A stretch of DNA of 64,000 bases from Cercis canadensis. Lineage: Eukaryota; Streptophyta; Magnoliopsida; Fabales; Fabaceae. Of this stretch, positions 46,385 through 57,675 are shown piece after piece; within the stretch, counting starts at the first letter, position 1; every line of letters starts with the position of its first letter. Position numbers and translations under genes: made by a program. Where the stretch lies: NCBI GenBank assembly GCA_003255065.1, contig QAOA01001442.1:27552-91551 (forward strand), in the 5' to 3' direction. Under the pieces are notes generated by a model. It was given only the letters and a program-made list of their open reading frames with translations. It was not told where the DNA came from and did no database searches.

Positions 46385-49300
46385 CAATTTCTACTTACAG
46401 ATGACGATTGTGGGAAATTAACTGTGAAACCTAACCGGCCTGAACTCAGTCACACATTCATGAATTCTTAAGTTTTAATTCAAATCTTGAAACCAATATA
46501 TAAATCTCAGAAATTAGATCAAAACCTCTGTTAAAAAGAAATACTTGTTCAAATGTTAACATCCACTCTTTTAATGTTGTCTCTAGGATCCAAAATTCTC
46601 TAGTTATTGAAAATTTGCGTGAATGAGAATTCAATTTAAACCTTATTTTTCAATTTTAAGGAAAAATATGCTCAACCCATTCACCTCATCTTTTTTGTGC
46701 ATGTCACTTGTTTCTCAAACTGTGTTATGTGTTGTTGCAGGAGGTTGCTTCTCAGTCCATGCTAGCTTGGCAGATTGTACAGTGCTTTAACACCCTCAAC
46801 CTAGAAATTTATGTTCCACAAACTGAAATTTCTTGCATATTCACTTATTACCGAAAAACCCTCAATTCCTTCACAGGTCTCTCTCAATGAATCTAGAAAG
46901 TTAATTAGGGTGCAGCTTAATTCGTTAGTTCTGAACAAAGGAAATCCTGTATCAAAATTTCTGAAATGAAAGAAAAAGTAGATCATATATCACTCTCTAA
47001 TGACAATATATTCAGCATTTATGGCAGGTAATTTGATATGAAGTGCTGATTTTTCAGGTAAGTTTCGTTTGACCTATAAATTATCAAAAGAAAACTTGTA
47101 TGATAGACTACTATGGGTATTATTTAGCAGAATCCAGTTCAAGCTCCCTTAACTGTTCACAAATCTTCAGCTAACCCAAAACTTGGGGAGTTACTTTTAG
47201 GGGAAATTCCAGTTAAGGTTAGCTCCTTAACATTTAGGACACTTAAGGACAAGTGTGGTTACTTGGTTATACTGATGTTGCTCCCAATAAAATGTGGTGA
47301 CTGACCCTGTGTTCTAAATGTTAAGGGAGCCAATCATAGTGGGAACTTCCATTATTTTAACTTTCCAAGAGCTTGAAAATTTTATGCCTTGTGCCTACTG
47401 TCAACTATAATCTGTATGTACCATGTGTTATGTTTATCATTTTAAGGAAACATGATGAATAAACTTAGTTCAATTATCAGTGTCTATATGGGGAATAAAA
47501 CAATGGTGAAAGGATGTAGCATGCAATATCAAGTTGGAACTGGTGATTGGTTGTCAATTTGTTTTGGTTATCATTCTGGATTTAATGCCGTCGACTTTTG
47601 AATTTACTGGAATTAAAAGAAGAGTAAATTGTTGTTTGAGTCCTTGGAAGATTCAAATTTTCACAAATTAGTCACTGAAAGAATGTTTATTACAAAATAT
47701 TCTTCTAATTATCAAGATTCTTAACAAATTGGTTCAAAAATTAATGATTGGCCAACTATCTTGGGTAAAAAAAAAAGAAATGATTATTTTACATAATTTT
47801 GATTTAAATTGTATCAGATTAGCACAGTTAATATACATCTAAATTTTACTAAATTTACATCTAGATTTAATAACATTTATATTATACCAATTATATCATT
47901 ATGCTAATTATATCACTTTGATACAATATAACTTAAATTCAGTATGTAAAAGTAAAACCCTTAAAATGTGACTAATGTATCATTGCATGGGAGTAGGATA
48001 AAAACACCCTTATATTAAGGATAGGTCTTTGCCTCCAACTAATCTTTGGCCGTACATTGGTGGGTGGGAATGAGCAACCTCCCTAACAAGTTTAGGCAAA
48101 AAACACTTTTCTTCCCCTAATTTACATGAAATTTTATTTTTATCCGATGGTGGTGAAGTTTTATTTTTGTCCCATGGTTGATATAATTGAAATGCCCAAA
48201 CATCATTGGAATTTTGTTGAGTTGAACCCAGACCGTAGGCATGCCATCTGTCTGCTTAATGGGCTTTCTTCCCTTTCTTTCTGTGGGCAGCCATTAGAGC
48301 TGCAACATGAAGCTATCTCACTATACACTTTCTCCGTTTGGTCTCTAGCTTGAGTTCAAATTTCTATGGAGCTTGGATTCAAAAGTTGAAACCCATAAGA
48401 ATTATCTTGTTATTGCTTTCAATTGAAACTATAACCATTGCCAATTATATGGCTTGTGTTCCAGCTGCTTAGAACTTGTAATTTTCTATTTTCCCCCCTC
48501 TCCAAACCAGGTTATGGAGCCAGCTTCTTCCCATCTTGGTCTCCATCTCCAAAATATGGCCTTCGGCCAATGATCGGATTACATTTATTGAGGGGAAGCT
48601 AAAAAATAGGTGTTACAAGCATTATAAATCAACCTATAATTTTCTGTCTCATGGGTATGCTTCATTGCTCTTTAATTCTTTGATTGGCATAAAGATTTTT
48701 TTTTTTTTGCTCATAGAAAAGGGAAAGCAAGGGCTACTAGTGTACTGCCACATCAAGCATTTAAAGATCATATGAACTATTGACTATATATTACTACATC
48801 AAAATTTCTCTGTAACATGAATCATGACGAGATCCAAATTTATTGCTACCCTCCAGACAATAGGACTACTTCTCCGCTTCAGAATGTCCGAATTGGGCCA
48901 TAGCTATTGCCCAATGGGTGAGCCCGTCACCGCAGCACCACAAAGGCGCTAGCAGCCCCAAAAGCCCTCTACCGCGTCATTGGACACAAGCTGAGGCCCT
49001 TTTACCTTGGAAGTGAAGTAGTGGCACCAGGCCACTACCCGGAACACCTTAGTGGTTAAAGAGTTGGTAATTGAGATAACCTAGATTCATACCCAATAGT
49101 TTAATTGGCTCACATTTTGAGGATGAGTAAATCTTCAAATATAAACATTTTACAAGAACGAATTTTTAATTTTAATAAATCTTCAACTAATTGGCTATCT
49201 TCTAAAAAAAATGATAATTTTCACATGTATCGAACATTAGTCTTAAATGCATCATATGCCTCTAAATAGTTGGAGGCACAAGAAAAACCTACTTATATTA

Positions 49301-50002
49301 ATTGTAAGATCATTTTGAAACAAAAATATTGCCAAAAATTTAAATAAATTATTATTGTTATATTAGATCACAAGTTAACTTGGATTTTTCTTTTTTGGTG
49401 CGTGTTTTTTGAGTTCGTACGTAAGAGTATTCTTGAATTAGTTTTTGTGTATCAAGATTAAGTCATTTCTTGAGTAATTTTAAGGACATACTTGTGTAAA
49501 CATAATAATTATATAACATCGAAAGATATTTAAATTATTTTACTCCAAATGACAAGAACTATCTTGGAAAGCAATTACCTTAATAGCTTCATGGTCTTTC
49601 CTTTTAAGTATTAGAACTTGAAAAAAATTATCCCATTATTTTAGTGCTTCAGTTTCAGAAATTCAATTAAAGATGTTCATTAAATTTAGTCATTCAACCT
49701 AAGCTGAGCTACTGAAGCGTTTCATGTTCATTAAGATCTAAGTATTTATTGTGAATGCCTTTTATTCAAAGTTCTACTAGAAATTGGTGTATAGTAAGAT
49801 TCGTAGATGAGAATATCTTTATTTTCATCCGATGGAGCAGAAAAAGAAAAAAACAACTTATGCTTAAATGTACCAAAGTACATTTCCTCAATGCAGAGGG
49901 TAAATGAGTAAATGGACTAGATTGGGCCACCTAATGGATCCTATTGGGCCTAGACATGGACCACGTAATTGTTTTCTTTCACAAGGGAAAATCTTGGAGG
50001 GG

Positions 50003-50049
<47 letters not shown>

Positions 50050-50800
50050 NGGGGACTTAAAGCAACAACAAAATGAAGAACAAAGACACCTTCTCATCCT
50101 CCATCGGAGCAGTAAACAAAACTCTGGGGGTTCTTGAGAAGTTGGATAATGAATTTCAGTTGCATAGGTTACATGCAACAGTGAATTAATCTCCAAAAAT
50201 TTTGAACAGTTCATAGTACATAATGTGGCATCTTAATAAAGATAAGATACCAAACAACTTGTGACTGAGAGATAGTGAAATTGTTATCAAGTTTAAGTTA
50301 AATGGTCAAACCCAAAATTATATAGCCAAAACTACCACACAAAAAAATCTATTAAATAAAATAGTAATTAAGGCATATTTACTAAGGTCTTCGAGAAAGA
50401 GTTCACAGCAGAGATATGAAAATATCCCAACATGAATTGTAAAGCATCTTTGTTTGAAAATCCGAAGGAAACTATTCATAAACTTAGCTCCTTTGGTAGC
50501 TTCAGTTTATGTCGTTCAACTTATATTTGTCTCCATGGATCATGTTTCTTGACCAAACAAATTAAAAAAAAATGGCTACTCACAATTTATTTATATTTGG
50601 GCAAGGCAAAACTCTAGAAGTTTTAAAACCAGCATAACTTCAGACAAATTGGTATTCAAAACAACTGATGCTCATCAGATTGGAGAGATACAATTAGATC
50701 TCGTAACAGTTCATACAAAAAAGAAAAAGAAAAAACCAAAAAAAGAACATCCATAACATTTCAAATCTCAAAGAAGATGATATTATGGAGTTCTCAATTC
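46385..50800. other. Intergenic region without recognisable genes
   Basis: I see no coding region. A poly(T) run at about 50007-50049 ends in the N at 50050. Near 49035-49100, CCTTAGTGGTTAAAG and AGATTCATACCC at about tRNA-promoter spacing might be a degraded SINE. The 50340-50800 part is a diverged copy of 62800-63290, i.e. the 3' flank of a duplicated DUF674 gene. Confidence 0.45.
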
Positions 50801-50814
50801 CTCATGCTGTCACG

Positions 50815-51641
50815 TCAATTCTTAAGGAAAACACTTGTTAGAACCGTCTTGCACTGCAGAGAGGCTTTCAAAAGCTTCACAGCCTATATAAAAATTTTAA
50901 TGGAAAAGCACACATCAATTTATGATAAGTTGTATCGAAGAGAATGATAATCAACTAGGAAAAACATAATCTTTGAGGAAATGTAAGATACTTAAATAGT
51001 GAGTGGTAAAAACATACCTCAGCCATACCCAAATGAACAACCTTTTCCTCCAGAGCACCAACCCCTTTGACATTAAACTTGTTGAGTAGAGTAATAGCAG
51101 AAAGGACCGACATTGGCGGTACAACAAGATCATCCATTACCATGTAGGTTACCACATCTTTCAAAAAACCACCCTCACTAGAAAAAGTAGCTTCTGTTGC
51201 AACCTTTCTGCCAACATATGATACTTCATAGATCATAGAAAAACTACAATGAGGGCAAACATTGTTTTTGTTAGCTGTCACATTATATTTACAGCGGTTC
51301 ACCCACATGTACAACTTTGGAGTCATTGATTCATGGTCGCCATCGCTTGCAGGCATCAGAAGGGAGACTTCAGTGGCCGAGAATGCAGCTCTTGGCTTCA
51401 ACAGAAAGTCCTTGTTTTGGTTTGATTGAATGTAAGTTTCATTCAAATTTTCAATGCTCTCGTAGAGCTTTCCTAGGCTTCCCACCATGTCTTGCTTGGT
51501 TAGGAGCGTTACAACAGTACCAACTGGTAATGAGAGAAGGCTGAAGAGAAAGTCTATGAAGTCTTTCCCTGCTTCCGCAAACAAAACTTTCTGACGAGTT
51601 CTGTGAATGAGAAGCTTCAGGCGCACGTTGGTGGATGCCAT
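50815..51641 (-). CDS. DUF674 family protein, two exons
   Basis: Plant-specific family of unknown function. Exon 1 51641-51018 (208 codons) and exon 2 50883-50815, with donor GAG|GTATG and acceptor TATAG|GCTG; 230 residues, ending SVFLKN. The start MASTNVRLKLLIHRTRQKVL is the usual family N-terminus; a further in-frame ATG upstream is less likely because it lies in the leader. Visible features: LFAEAGKDFIDFLFSLLSLP (about 20-40), the Cys-rich segment CKYNVTANKNNVCPHC (about 133-148), YMVMDDLVVPPMS, and the C-terminal block LKASLQCKTVLTSVFL in exon 2. No stop or shift, so likely functional. It is the intact member of a local set with a broken copy at 63308-64000 and an orphan start at 53693-53775. 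Role cannot be inferred from sequence. Confidence 0.88.
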
Positions 51642-51675
51642 TTTGTGTGTTATGAGAAGTTTGTAATTAAGTGGG

Positions 51676-51685
51676 GTATTTATAG
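51676..51685 (-). promoter_or_regulatory. TATA box of the DUF674 gene
   Basis: Minus-strand CTATAAATAC, 35 bp upstream of the ATG at 51641. The same motif and the surrounding leader are kept at the orphan copy (53749-53758). Confidence 0.65.
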
Positions 51686-51758
51686 TCAGTCTAAAGAGCT
51701 TCACTTATAGTCTTTTCTTATTTTTCTTCTCACTTTATCCTCTCTCTTTTTCGGGAAG

Positions 51759-52191
51759 AGATCTAGTCATTAACTTGAGTCTTGTTGCTTAGATCTAAGT
51801 CGTCTATTCCATTTAAGGTCATTTTAACCATTAAAACACATTAATATTTAATGGTTGAAATGAGCTTTAATGGAATGGACGGCTCAGATCTGAGCAACAT
51901 GACTCAAGTGACATGACCGGATCCAAATCCCTCTTTTCCCTAATCGTTATCTTCTTTCTCCTTCTGCTACTGTCTCTCTCATCATCAATTAATTTGATAT
52001 GTGCTGCATGCGGGAAGAGATCCAGTCATGTTAACTTGAGTCATGTTGCTTAGATCTAAACCGTCTATTCTATTTAAGGTCATTTCAACTATTAAAAGAC
52101 ATTAATATTTAATGGTTGAAATGAGCTTTAATGAAATGGACAGCTCAGATCTGAGCAACATGACTCAAGTGACATGACTGGATCCAAATCC
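51759..52191. mobile_element. Two adjacent copies of a ~170 bp foldback element
   Basis: Copy 1 at 51759-51928 and copy 2 at 52018-52191 are about 90% alike. Each is itself near-palindromic: GAGATCCAGTCATG...ACTTGAGTC on the left and GACTCAAGTGACATGACTGG on the right, with TTCAACCATTAAA/TTTAATGGTTGAA nearer the centre. Each could fold as a hairpin over nearly its full length. They lie 70 bp or more upstream of the DUF674 TATA box. Target duplications unclear (TCTTTTTC versus TCTTTTCC for copy 1). Confidence 0.7.
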
Positions 52192-52424
52192 GCTGCATGC
52201 GCAGCAGGCTTGGGTTTTTAATACAAGTGGTCATTAAATTTTGCCTTGGTAACTTCAAATATTTTGGAAAAGAAAATAGTGATTAGCTAAGTAATAATTG
52301 AATAGGTTTATTATTTATTTCTAACCAGTTATAGGTATTCAATTGTAAACACATATCGATACTAGAGCTAAAAGTTTAGGTTTTATGACCATAATAATAA
52401 GTTACCTTTTTATGACTATTTTGT

Positions 52425-52940
52425 TTTTTTGTTACACAACGGGGCAAAAGCCCAGCAGAAGAAAAAACCACAAAAAGTTAGACAGGGACTAATTTGGGCA
52501 CCGAAACTCCCATACAGTCCTCTAGCAAAAGCTCCCTAATACAGGTGGGAGGAACAAAAAATTGAGATACCCTAAAAGGACCATCATGCTCGTCCCTGGC
52601 TAACATATAAGCACACTTGTTGCCTTCCCTAAACACATGTTTAAAACTCAACTCCCATGCACGAGTTTGCATCGCTCGAATCTCTAGGACTAGATTATGA
52701 CAAGGGTGAAAATTGTTGTTGCAACTTAGCAGAAGCTGCAAACAACACTTCGAATCTATTTCCACTTCAACTCTTCGATTCCCCAGCCCCCAAGCCAACC
52801 AAAGGCCATGCACCAGGCCCCATAACTCCGCATGAGTTACAGAACACCGCTCCAAGTTACACATGAACCCAGCAAGAAACTCACCAGCAACATTTCTACG
52901 CACCCCTCCACAAGCTGCCGAGGATCCTTTTCATGACTAT
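52425..52940 (-). pseudogene. LINE 3' end: RNase H-like domain with poly(A)
   Basis: Minus strand reads AACGGVRRNVAGEFLAGF, CSVTHAELWGLVHGLWLAWG, RRVEVEIDSKCCLQLL and WELSFKHVFREGNKCAYMLA. This is the RVT_3 RNase H domain of plant LINEs (GG.., AE, D-S, REGNKCA...LA). It ends in CGTTGTGTAACAAAAAAAC on the minus strand (52425-52440), a 3' poly(A) end. 5'-truncated, no other LINE domain present. Its strand and type resemble the relic at 18240-18991 but it is a different subfamily. Confidence 0.8.
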
Positions 52941-53265
52941 GAGCTATAGAGGAATGAGAAGTTTAGAGAGAGTGAGTCCAAAAGTTCAAAGAAAAGGGAT
53001 CCAAAAACTAGTACAAGTGCATAGAAGAATAATAAACTAAAACAACTAAGGCATTAATACTAGGTTGTGCTTGGGACTGAAGATGAAAACTAAGGATGTG
53101 AAAAATAAAGAGAAGAAAGAAAAGGAAAAAAAAAATTAAAATGCTTTATTTTAAATCTCTCATTTTTCTGTACTATGTAAAATCGTTTGCTTCTCAAAAT
53201 TTCAAGGGGTATATTTTCCCACTACACCATCTGAAGCGAGAAGCACATTTGAAATAAATAATTAA

Positions 53266-53521
53266 GAGTAAAACCCATTTTTGGTCATTGAAAGATTATT
53301 TCGGTGACACTTTAATTCTTGAAAGATTTTTACCGACAAATTGGTCATTGAAAGATTATTCTGTCCACCATTTTAGTCTTTCGCTAGGGTTTGTTAGTGG
53401 AACTTAAATGACTAAAATAGCATACGGAATGATCTTTCAGGGACCAATTTGTCGGTAAAAATCTTTTAAGGATAAAGTGTCACCGAAACAATCTTTTAAG
53501 GACCAAAAAAAGGTTTTACTC
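53266..53521. mobile_element. Mutator-type MITE, 256 bp, target duplication AATAATTAA
   Basis: Left end GAGTAAAACCCATTTTTGGT and inverted right end GAGTAAAACCTTTTTTTGGT. Inner arms match: GAAAGATTATTTCGGTGACA versus AAAAGATTGTTTCGGTGACA. Perfect 9 bp direct repeat AATAATTAA at 53257-53265 and 53522-53530. No coding capacity. Its ends match those of the Pack-MULE at 60328-61596. Confidence 0.88.
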
Positions 53522-53692
53522 AATAATTAATGGATTTTGCTAGCAAGATTTATATACTTTGACATTCTTTTCTATCTGTCAATAATTTAAATTAAATGAC
53601 AAATTTATTAATTATCTCCCATTGGCATTTATTTTCAAAATATTTTTAAAGAAAATTTCAATGTATTTTTAGTATTTAAATATAAATTATTA

Positions 53693-53775
53693 TTATCTCA
53701 CTTTGCTGGATGCCATTTTGTGTGTAATGAGAAAAGTTTGTAAGTGGAGTATTTATAGTTAGTTTGGAGGAGCTT
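53693..53775 (-). pseudogene. Orphan DUF674 start: promoter plus seven codons
   Basis: Minus-strand copy of the leader and start of the DUF674 gene: TATA motif CTATAAATAC (53749-53758), leader resembling that at 51642-51675, then ATG GCA TCC AGC AAA GTG AGA TAA (53716-53693), i.e. MASSKVR and a stop. The intact gene reads MASTNVRLKLL, so homology ends right at the stop. What follows is unrelated AT-rich DNA. The gene body was lost, or only this end was ever copied. Confidence 0.75.
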
Positions 53776-54110
53776 CACTTAATGGGGATGATATTGTTGG
53801 ACCAAACTGCTATTAGACTAGAGAAATAATGAAAGTAGAACAATGAGAAAAAAAAGAAAACATTACTGAATGAAATTATATTTTGAAGGTGTGAATAATA
53901 CTTCACAACTCACCTATTTATACTACTAGAATTACACTATTGATAAGAATAAAACTTCTAATAATAAAAAAAAATTAACTTGACTAAAAGATAAAATAAA
54001 TTAGGAGAGATAAACTCAATCTTAATGATAAACTACTCTTGATAATGATAAACCATTTATCTAGATAAAACTGGATAAAACATATTTCTCTCCTAGGGTT
54101 TCCACCCTAG
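53776..54110. other. AT-rich spacer
   Basis: No gene. The stretch 53797-54060 could be part of an LTR (starts near TGTTGGACCAAACTGC), but no partner repeat is present in the window. Confidence 0.3.
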
Positions 54111-54111
54111 A

Positions 54112-54547
54112 GTGGAGCCGCCATCTTGCTTGTCACACTGGAAGTGTGCTGTGTGCATCTCTTTCCGGGCTTGTCTCGTGGTGTTAGGAAGGTCTACTTG
54201 TGCGCCGCAGGAGTGTTTGGCAGTGAGGATGGCAGACATTGAGGGGAGTAGAGGAGAGGAAGAGGATACCCTTAGTATTGAAGAGGCAGATGTTGTGAAG
54301 GAGTCAACTTGTTCCAATAGCTTAGTCGGCTGTATAGTAACAGAGAAATCAATAGTGAGTGGGGTATTACAGTCCGTGTTACAAGGGATTTGGGGGAATC
54401 CAAAGGGATTCAGGGTGGTGGAGTTGGAACCTAGGGTTTTTCAATTCTTTTTTGATGATGATCTTTGTTTAAGAAGGTGTTAAAAGGAAACCCATGTATC
54501 TATAAGAATAGTTACCTACTCGTACAACAGTGGGGAAGGGACTGTAA
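54112..54547 (+). pseudogene. LINE ORF1 fragment (DUF4283-type N-terminus)
   Basis: From the ATG near 54229 the frame gives MADIEGSRGEEEDTLSIEE, then SLVGCIVTEKSIVSGVLQSV, LQGIWGNPKGFRV, and FQFFFDDDLCLRR before a stop at 54481. This is the order of the DUF4283 domain at the start of plant LINE/zinc-knuckle proteins (MAD.E.., L.G.... S......L...W...G......N.F.F.F). The rest of the LINE is absent; sequence identity changes to CACTA at the single N at 54548. Confidence 0.6.
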
Positions 54548-54597
54548 NATTAAAAAATATAAAAAAATACAATGGAATGGCAAATCAGTCCTAAACA

Positions 54598-56085
54598 CTA
54601 GTCCTCCTCGTCTGTTCCTAAGTCCTTAGTTGTGTCATCCTCAGCGATGAGTGGTAGGGCCAAACCGGATCTTGAACGTGGGTGTTGTTGTAGTAACTGT
54701 CCTAGCACAGAGGCAAGCACCTCGGGTGATATGCCATTCGCATCCAGTGCCTGGGCTATTGGGCGAAAGCGAGCAATCTCCTGTTGCAAGTTGGCCATCT
54801 GGGATAGCACCTCAGACATCTGAGGATCCGACTGGCGGTAGGGGTTGGGTAGGCTGTGAGTTAGCAGAGTCCAATACGCCAGCCTCAGAGCCCAAGTCAT
54901 AGACCCCTTTCTTATTTTTCCCACTGACGACATCGAGCCATAGCTTGGTGTCGTCGACTGAAGAAGAAGAGGACCCAGCCTGGCTCTCAGACCGACGCCT
55001 ATTAAACTTAGTCTACCTGTTGATGTACTCATCCCTTAGTAGAGCTATGCTAGAGGTGACGAAAACCTTCGAAATGTTGGGCTCTCTGCCCAACTCCTTC
55101 GTCTACAAAAACATAAGCTGTTAGAAAACACAAATTGACATAAACTCAAATTTAACAAAATTGTTAAATAAAATATGTATCAGTTTATGTTTGTGTTCAG
55201 AGACAGTGATAAAGCCACCCCTATGAAAGACGTGCCCCTGTTCTAAGGAATAGTTCTTTTGGTTCCTCTCAAAGATGTCTCTATACTCCTAAGAGGCCCA
55301 TATCACTCTGAGGGCCTCAAGTACTACGGGGGACAACCAACCGCCTTTGCTCTTCCTGATCTTGATGTCTAGGAAAAAGGCATGAATGTTGTCTGGGCAC
55401 TTAGAGAGCTAGACCTTACAAATCTGGCTCTCATACTGGGGCTTCTAGACACATCTCCTCTGCAATAAAAAAAATAGAATATCAATGATAGTAAACATGT
55501 ATACCAAATATGTTAGTAAATAAAGTAAAATCAATTAATTCTTACCTTAAACTCTGTCCACCATAATTCATTCACCTCATCAGAAACTGAGGTAAAATCC
55601 AACCAAGGCTACTCATACTTCGACTTGTACACAGTCAAAAGTACATTCACTGGCTCCTTAGAAGGGTAAAAGCTAAAAAAAAAACTATAATTAATTGTTA
55701 AGTAATAGAAATAACTAATAGTAAAGTAATAAAAAGATTTAAAATTAAGTAGTAGAATTACCTTACTTATTCTTCTTGTGTGGCATAATAACCAGCCGAC
55801 CATCAGCTAGTTGGGAGCTTGGTCCTAGTTGTGGAGAGTTCAAAACGGACGGACTCGCATAAGACGACCTTGCAGTGGCCAACGATGGGGAGCCTCGAGT
55901 TGCGGCTCCTGAACACACCTCCTCGTCGCAGTGGGTGACATGGTGTGCAACAACCCCAGGGTTGGCATGAACATAGACAATGTCGGCTCAGTCTGAAAAG
56001 GCCGAGCAACAATCTTGCCTCTATCCCTCTTGGATGATGGCCTAACTGTGGAAGATGATCATCTCGGGTGGTTTGACATCTATCA
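54598..56085 (-). pseudogene. CACTA transposase-24 (Ptta/En/Spm) gene relic
   Basis: Minus-strand pieces in order: a degenerate N-terminal stretch from MSNHPR (56085) with stops; FYPSKEPVNVLLTVYKSKYE and PWLDFTSVSDEVNELWWTEF (55670-55545); CPDNIHAFFLDIKIRKSKGG, LEALRVIWAS, NQKNYSLEQGHVFHRGGFI (55420-55215); ELGREPNISKVFVTSSIALL (about 55100-55040); then VDDTKLWLDV and the Gln-rich MSEVLSQMANLQQEIARFRP (54835-54770). This is the layout of the second CACTA protein (pfam Transposase_24). Several stops and frame changes, partly removable by introns near 55450-55545 and 55130-55200. The product would bind transposon ends. Confidence 0.7.
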
Positions 56086-56149
56086 TAACATTTAAATAAA
56101 ACCAATAAAAATATTAGAACAATAAAAACAGTAATACTTAAAGTCAAAC

Positions 56150-56500
56150 CTAATCCCTAAATCTTAAACCCCTAATCCCAAACCACTAAACCCTTAAATC
56201 CCAAACCATTAAACCCTAAAATCCTAAAACCTTAACCCCTAAATCCTAAACCCTAAATCTCAAATCCCTAAACTCTAAAACACTAAGTCCCAAATCCTAA
56301 ACTCTTAAACCCTAAACCCCTTAACCCTAAATCCCTAAACTTAAACCTTAAATCCTAAACTCCTAAACTTAACCCTAAACCCTAAATATAACTACTAAAC
56401 TCTAACCATTAAATCGTAAACCCTAAACTCTTAAACTCCAAATCCTAGCCCCTTAACCCTAAACCCCTAAATGTAACCGCTAAACCCTAACCCTAAATAA
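56150..56500. repeat. Degenerate telomere-like (CCCTAAA) repeat block
   Basis: About 350 bp of CCTAAA-type words with 6-9 base spacing (AAACCCTAAA, AAATCCTAAA, TTAACCCTAAA). Exact CCCTAAA units occur but are mixed with many variants. It lies just upstream of the transposase relic inside the CACTA element, so it is internal, not a chromosome end. Confidence 0.8.
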
Positions 56501-57129
56501 ATAATATAGCAGAGTCTCTCCAAAGACTTGAACATTCTTGGAATTTAAAATTCCACACAAATACATAGAATCACAGTCACAAAATTACAATTTATTCCAT
56601 AACTAAAAATCACATAGTAGTAGAGGTAAAAGTTATACAGCAATAGAAAAAATTACAAAACTAATTCTATATCGCCATTCAAATAATTCAAAAAGAAGAA
56701 GAAGAAGATATTATAGAATCATCCACATCAAGCCTATAACAAAAACCCTATCTAATATTAACCCCTAATATCAAGTTCATTATCAATTAAACTACCCAAA
56801 TTCATCTATCAACTTACAATATTCAGCTACATAGAAAACAACTATTATACTATCTAAAATAACCAATAAACATGCTAAACAGCTAAATCATATAATATTC
56901 ATACAAATTGACAGATAATTACACATAGAAAACACATAAAAATTCAGAGATAAGAGAGGAATAGTGGAACCTACCTTAATGGGCTACAAATGGAGAAACT
57001 GAATCAATAGGCTGAATCTGGAGGTGAACTGCCTAAAAATCCAAAAATCACTGGTGATAATGGTGCAAAAGCCTAAGGCCGAAAGGGAAGAGAGAGAAAA
57101 TGTTGAAAATAGAGAATGGGAGGTGTGGC

Positions 57130-57509
57130 TATGTGAGGAAGATGAAATACAGGTTTTCTCACGGACTTTCTCACGGATTTTGTCGGTGAGAAAAAACCCT
57201 GAAAATTCAAATTTTAAGTGAAACAGTGCGTAGAAATTTCTCACAGACTTTTTTACAGATTTCATTGTCCGTGAGAAAATTCAAGATTTCTCACGGACCC
57301 TGTCCGTGAGAATAGTAAAGACATTAATGGCGATAGTTAGGACACAATTTCTCATGAATTTTTTCACGGATTTTTCTCACAATGAGTCTTTTCCGTGAGA
57401 AATTTCATGAGAATATCTCAACAGTCACATTCCGTTTGAAAATTCATGATAAAATGTCAAGATTTCCTCACAGAATTTTAGTCCATGAGAAAAGTCCGTG
57501 ACTAAAAAA
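57130..57509. repeat. CACTA subterminal inverted motifs
   Basis: TTTCTCACGGAC, its complement GTCCGTGAGAAA and close variants occur at least ten times in both orientations between about 57155 and 57505, filling the end of the element up to the terminus at 57510-57525. Confidence 0.75.
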
Positions 57510-57675
57510 CATTTTTCTTGTAGTGACGAAATAATCATTTTTTGTTTTGTTTTGGTTTTCTTCTTCATATTCTCTCTTTTGTAAAGAGAAATCTGATTAT
57601 GCCTTTGCATCAATTTCAAGCAGTAAACTTTTTCACACCTGTCATATATACCTTTAATTCTTTGATCATGTGCTT

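Larger units (their letters stand above)
54549..57525 (-). mobile_element. CACTA (En/Spm-type) transposon, one end present
   Basis: On the minus strand the element begins CACTACAAGAAAAATG at 57525, the hallmark terminus of the superfamily. It is followed by closely spaced subterminal motifs TTTCTCACGGA(C/T) and the complement (57130-57510), where transposase would bind. Inside are a transposase-24-like gene relic and a telomere-like block. No second CACTA terminus is found to the left; the element stops at the N at 54548, next to a LINE fragment, so it is cut or misjoined there. Confidence 0.8.

Noticed and set aside
47620-47960. Another Mutator-type MITE
   Set aside because: The start GAGTAAATTGTTGTTTGAGT looks right, but no inverted partner end or 9 bp duplication was found.
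49035-49100. tRNA gene or SINE
   Set aside because: Box A-like and box B-like words are present but no cloverleaf, no poly(A) end and no second copy could be found; too weak to list as a gene.
56150-56500. True telomere or chromosome end
   Set aside because: Units are degenerate, and unique transposon and gene sequence continues on both sides.
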